Shown here: positions 61,553-64,000 of the stretch, one piece after another
Layout: the number at the start of each line of letters is the position of its first letter
Position numbering within the stretch: the stretch's first letter is position 1
Translations under genes and position numbers: made by a program
Notes under the pieces: generated by a model
Seen by the model: only the letters and a program-made list of their open reading frames with translations
Databases searched by the model: none
What the model was told of the DNA's origin: nothing
Assembly: GCF_963583255.1 (NCBI RefSeq)
Contig: NC_084809.1
Coordinates: 5,001 to 69,000, forward strand
Reading direction: 5' to 3'
Length of the DNA stretch: 64,000 nt
Source of the DNA: Pyrus communis
Lineage: Eukaryota; Streptophyta; Magnoliopsida; Rosales; Rosaceae

Positions 61553-61975
61553 GGCCATCTCCAACCGAAGCCTGGCCAAAGGGCTGTTTTAGCCTCTGAC
61601 CCTCCAAGAAATTAATATTTTAATGAACAGTGCCAGACCATATTCTTTACCATTTTCAACTGAGGCCCAAAGGGCCATAGGGCTCGTTTTAGCCCTGTCA
61701 CAAAAAATCATCTCCAACCAAGGGCCAAAGGGTTATAGTATGGAATGTGAAGAATTGAAATAAAATGAGGTAATATACTATGGAACGGTGAAAAATATGT
61801 GAGAAATGGTGTAAAAAAAAAAGGGCTGGGCTAATGGAAAAGAACAAAAAACAAAAAATGAAATTGGGCTAGCCAACGGGCTGGCTAGCTAAGCTGGCTG
61901 AAAATGGCCAGTTGGCCATTTTTTGTCCAGTAGGGCCCATGAGCCCTTTGGTCTAACCTTCGGTTGGAGATGGCG
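61553..61975. mobile_element. PIF/Harbinger-like MITE (423 bp)
   Basis: Left end GGCCATCTCCAACCGAAG and right end CTTCGGTTGGAGATGGCG are inverted with a single mismatch at the outermost bases, followed by subterminal AAAGGGCT/AGCCCTTT words. TAA is present on both sides (61550-61552 and 61976-61978), the 3-bp target duplication typical of Harbinger elements. There is no coding capacity. It lies about 0.5 kb upstream of the GAPA ATG. Related decayed pieces are at 30004-30225 and 54211-54431. Confidence 0.85.
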
Positions 61976-62360
61976 TAAGAGAATGAGGCTCAGGCCCAAA
62001 GGGGACCCAAAACACAAAGCTTTGAACGGGCAGGGGGAGATGTGAATGTGATGATGGTAGGAGAATTGGTATATGTATTTTTTTTTGGTCGAAAAGAGAA
62101 TTGTTATGTGTATAGATTGAGGAAATGCAGGATTAGGAACAGGAGTGGAGGAGGAGGAGAGAGAGAGAGAGTAGAGAGAGGGGGACGCAAAACACAGCTT
62201 TAAACGAGAGCCATTCGTTGAATGATAGGCTCTATCCATAACCTCATCCTCTCCTCTTCTCTAGTCCTCTTGGTTTTATTTCAGTCACTCCCTTCCAACG
62301 ACACACTACACTAGTACCTCATCTCATCAACTTGGTTTTATCCCAATCATTCATAATGAA

Positions 62361-62367
62361 TATATAA
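62361..62367 (+). promoter_or_regulatory. Probable GAPA TATA box
   Basis: TATATAA lies 126 bp upstream of the GAPA start codon, preceded by a CCAAT-like word (TCCCAATCATTC) at about 62341. The leader between them is CT-rich (CTTCCTTCCTTCCCTCC), as in many plant 5' UTRs. A GA microsatellite lies at about 62156-62182. A second TATA-like word (GCTATATCC) at about 62422 is a weaker candidate. Confidence 0.6.
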
Positions 62368-62492
62368 CGACCTTGTGATTTTTGTGACTGTCTTCCTTCC
62401 TTCCCTCCTTACCACTGCTTAGCTATATCCTCCCTCCCACCCACCCTGCCCTGAGCTAGTTAGTGCCTAGCTAGCTCCGCTCCGCTCCGAGA

Positions 62493-64000
62493 ATGGCTTC
62501 GGCTATTCTTTCCGTGGCCAAACCATCTCTTCAGGTTCATTTATGCAGCTACCTTCTCGTTTTCTTGCTTCAATTACTTTATGCTTCTTACTTTGCTCGC
62601 TCAGACCTATATGGATATTGTGTTGCATGCTAGATATACACTTCTAATATATATACATATGCATACAACTGAATACAAGCACACATACAGGAGTCCTAGG
62701 CTTGCTCATTAGTCAAACTAGTTAAGCGCGCATGCAGAGTACCGTACGTTAATTAGTTAAATTGATCACTAAAAATTATAGCTGGCTAGTGTTTGTTTAA
62801 CTTATGTTATCTATACATACACAAATGCTCAAAATAATTAAAATTATAATTTGCAGGCCAATGGAAAGGGATTTGCAGAATTCTCAGGTCTCCGTACCTC
62901 ATCAGCTTGCCTTCCTTTCGGAAGGAAGACCTCAGACGATTTATTCTCAGTCATTGCCTTCCAGACCTCTGCTGTAAGTACCACTACTACTACTACTATG
63001 ATTTCTTTGCCTTTAATTTCCTACTGTCCGTGTCTTTTCCTACATACATACGTAATCATATCAGTAAATAACGTTTCCTTGATCATCGATCGATCGTAAC
63101 AATTAAGGAAATACCAGTTGTGGTTATCAAATCTCATAACTAAACAACCAGGGAGTAGCCACTTCTTACTGGCTAGGTATTTCTCTTCACTTATAAATGA
63201 AAGGTTTTAGGTTCAATTCTCGTGAAAAACGAGTTTGAACCACATTACTGCTAGCCTATTGTGAGGTTCAAAAATATTTTCATCATAAATGCTTAGTTCG
63301 ATTCTCGTGCTTATGCTTCTTGCATGAAGCATTTAAGTGTTTTTCCAGGATTCACTTGGATTTTTATTAAGAATTGGTTCCAAAAACATTTTCACCATAA
63401 ATGTTTTTGGCCATTTTAAAGGCACTTCCAAATGAGCCCTTAGCAACTAGCTCTCCAAAATTCAAACGCAACTTGCAAATCTGAGTTTATGGTTTTTTTT
63501 TTTTTCCTTCTATTTATGTATTGTGTGTATATGCTGTCTCGTATTACTTTAATTTCTTTTAATTCTTAATTTTATATATAAAAACAAAAAAATATTTTAT
63601 AACTCATACAATTAGACTACTTTACTCTTTTGACATGAACTGATTTCATTTCAAGTGAGGGCATAATTGCTCACTTTGAAAAATGTATGTTGTCTCGTAT
63701 TTAGATGTATTATTATAAATGTGACGGTGTAATGTGGATTTGTAAATTTCTAATTGGGAAGGTGGGAAGCAACGGAGGATACAAAAAAGGAGTAACGGAG
63801 GCGAAGCTAAAGGTGGCTATAAATGGATTTGGAAGAATTGGAAGGAACTTCTTGAGGTGCTGGCATGGACGCAAGGACTCCCCTCTTGATGTCATTGCCA
63901 TCAACGACACTGGAGGCGTCAAGCAGGCATCCCACCTCCTCAAGTACGACTCTACCCTCGGTATCTTTGATGCTGATGTCAAGCCCGTTGGCGATAATGG
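62493..64000 (+). CDS. GAPA: Glyceraldehyde-3-phosphate dehydrogenase A subunit, chloroplastic (5' part)
   Basis: Photosynthetic NADP-dependent GAPDH reduces 1,3-bisphosphoglycerate in the Calvin cycle; GAPA forms A4 and, with GAPB, A2B2 enzymes in the stroma. Exons seen: 62493-62534, 62857-62973 and 63762 to the window edge, all GT-AG and in phase. Exons 1-2 encode the transit peptide ([39 protein letters not shown]). Exon 3 begins the mature enzyme ([20 protein letters not shown]) with the Rossmann nucleotide-binding motif NGFGRIG, then [20 protein letters not shown] and [15 protein letters not shown]. The catalytic Cys lies beyond the edge. The absence of the CP12-like tail that marks GAPB cannot be checked, but the N-terminal sequence matches GAPA rather than GAPB or cytosolic GAPC. 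Confidence 0.96.
63152..63280 (+). mobile_element. tRNA-derived SINE-like element, copy B, in GAPA intron 2
   Basis: The word order is the same as in the minus-strand copy at 50890-51297: GAGTAGCCACTTCTTACTGG, CTAGGTATTTCTCTTCACTT, a box B-like GGTTCAATTCTCG and the end GCTAGCCTATTGTGAGGTTC followed by a short A-rich stretch. It is more diverged than copy C but in the same sense as GAPA. Confidence 0.65.

Overview
The window is plant nuclear DNA. It is AT-rich, its genes have many short GT-AG introns, and it is dense in MITEs, solo LTRs, a tRNA-derived SINE, a Mutator-like element and microsatellites. A Cassandra TRIM (an LTR carrying 5S rRNA sequence) and a MITE type I know from apple suggest a Rosaceae tree such as apple or pear. 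The species is an inference, not something the sequence proves.

Left edge (1-6.1 kb): no gene. It is a mosaic of tandem arrays: a 63-bp minisatellite, a 30-40-bp array, about 75 copies of a 26-bp unit, a degenerate TTTAGGG-like array, three copies of a 187-bp satellite, and a CCCTAAA/CCCTCAA telomeric tract. This looks subtelomeric or like an old rearrangement point.

Middle (7.9-49 kb): three long genes lie head to tail on the minus strand. They are CTF18 (alternative clamp-loader large subunit, 23 coding exons, 965 aa), an importin-13/transportin-3 type nuclear import receptor (24 exons, 1016 aa), and a plastid-type acetyl-CoA synthetase (18 exons, 837 aa from the first Met, 724 aa from an internal Met). 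I followed every exon junction and all three reading frames stay in phase from start to stop. Their introns hold MITEs, two solo LTRs with target duplications, a 0.9-kb TIR element and local duplications.

Right (49-64 kb): a repeat-rich intergenic stretch contains a Cassandra solo LTR nested inside a SINE. It is followed by the intronless GC-rich LWD1/AN11-type WD40 gene (plus), a 1.87-kb FAR1-type MULE with 63-bp TIRs and a 9-bp target duplication, a Harbinger-like MITE, and the first three exons of GAPA, the chloroplast GAPDH A subunit (plus), which runs off the window.

From memory, Arabidopsis chromosome 1 carries GAPA-2, LWD1 and the homologous importin as near neighbours (At1g12900, At1g12910, At1g12930), so part of this block appears to be conserved synteny. 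The genes are not an operon or pathway: they serve replication/cohesion, nuclear import, acetate activation, the clock/flavonoid WD40 module and the Calvin cycle.
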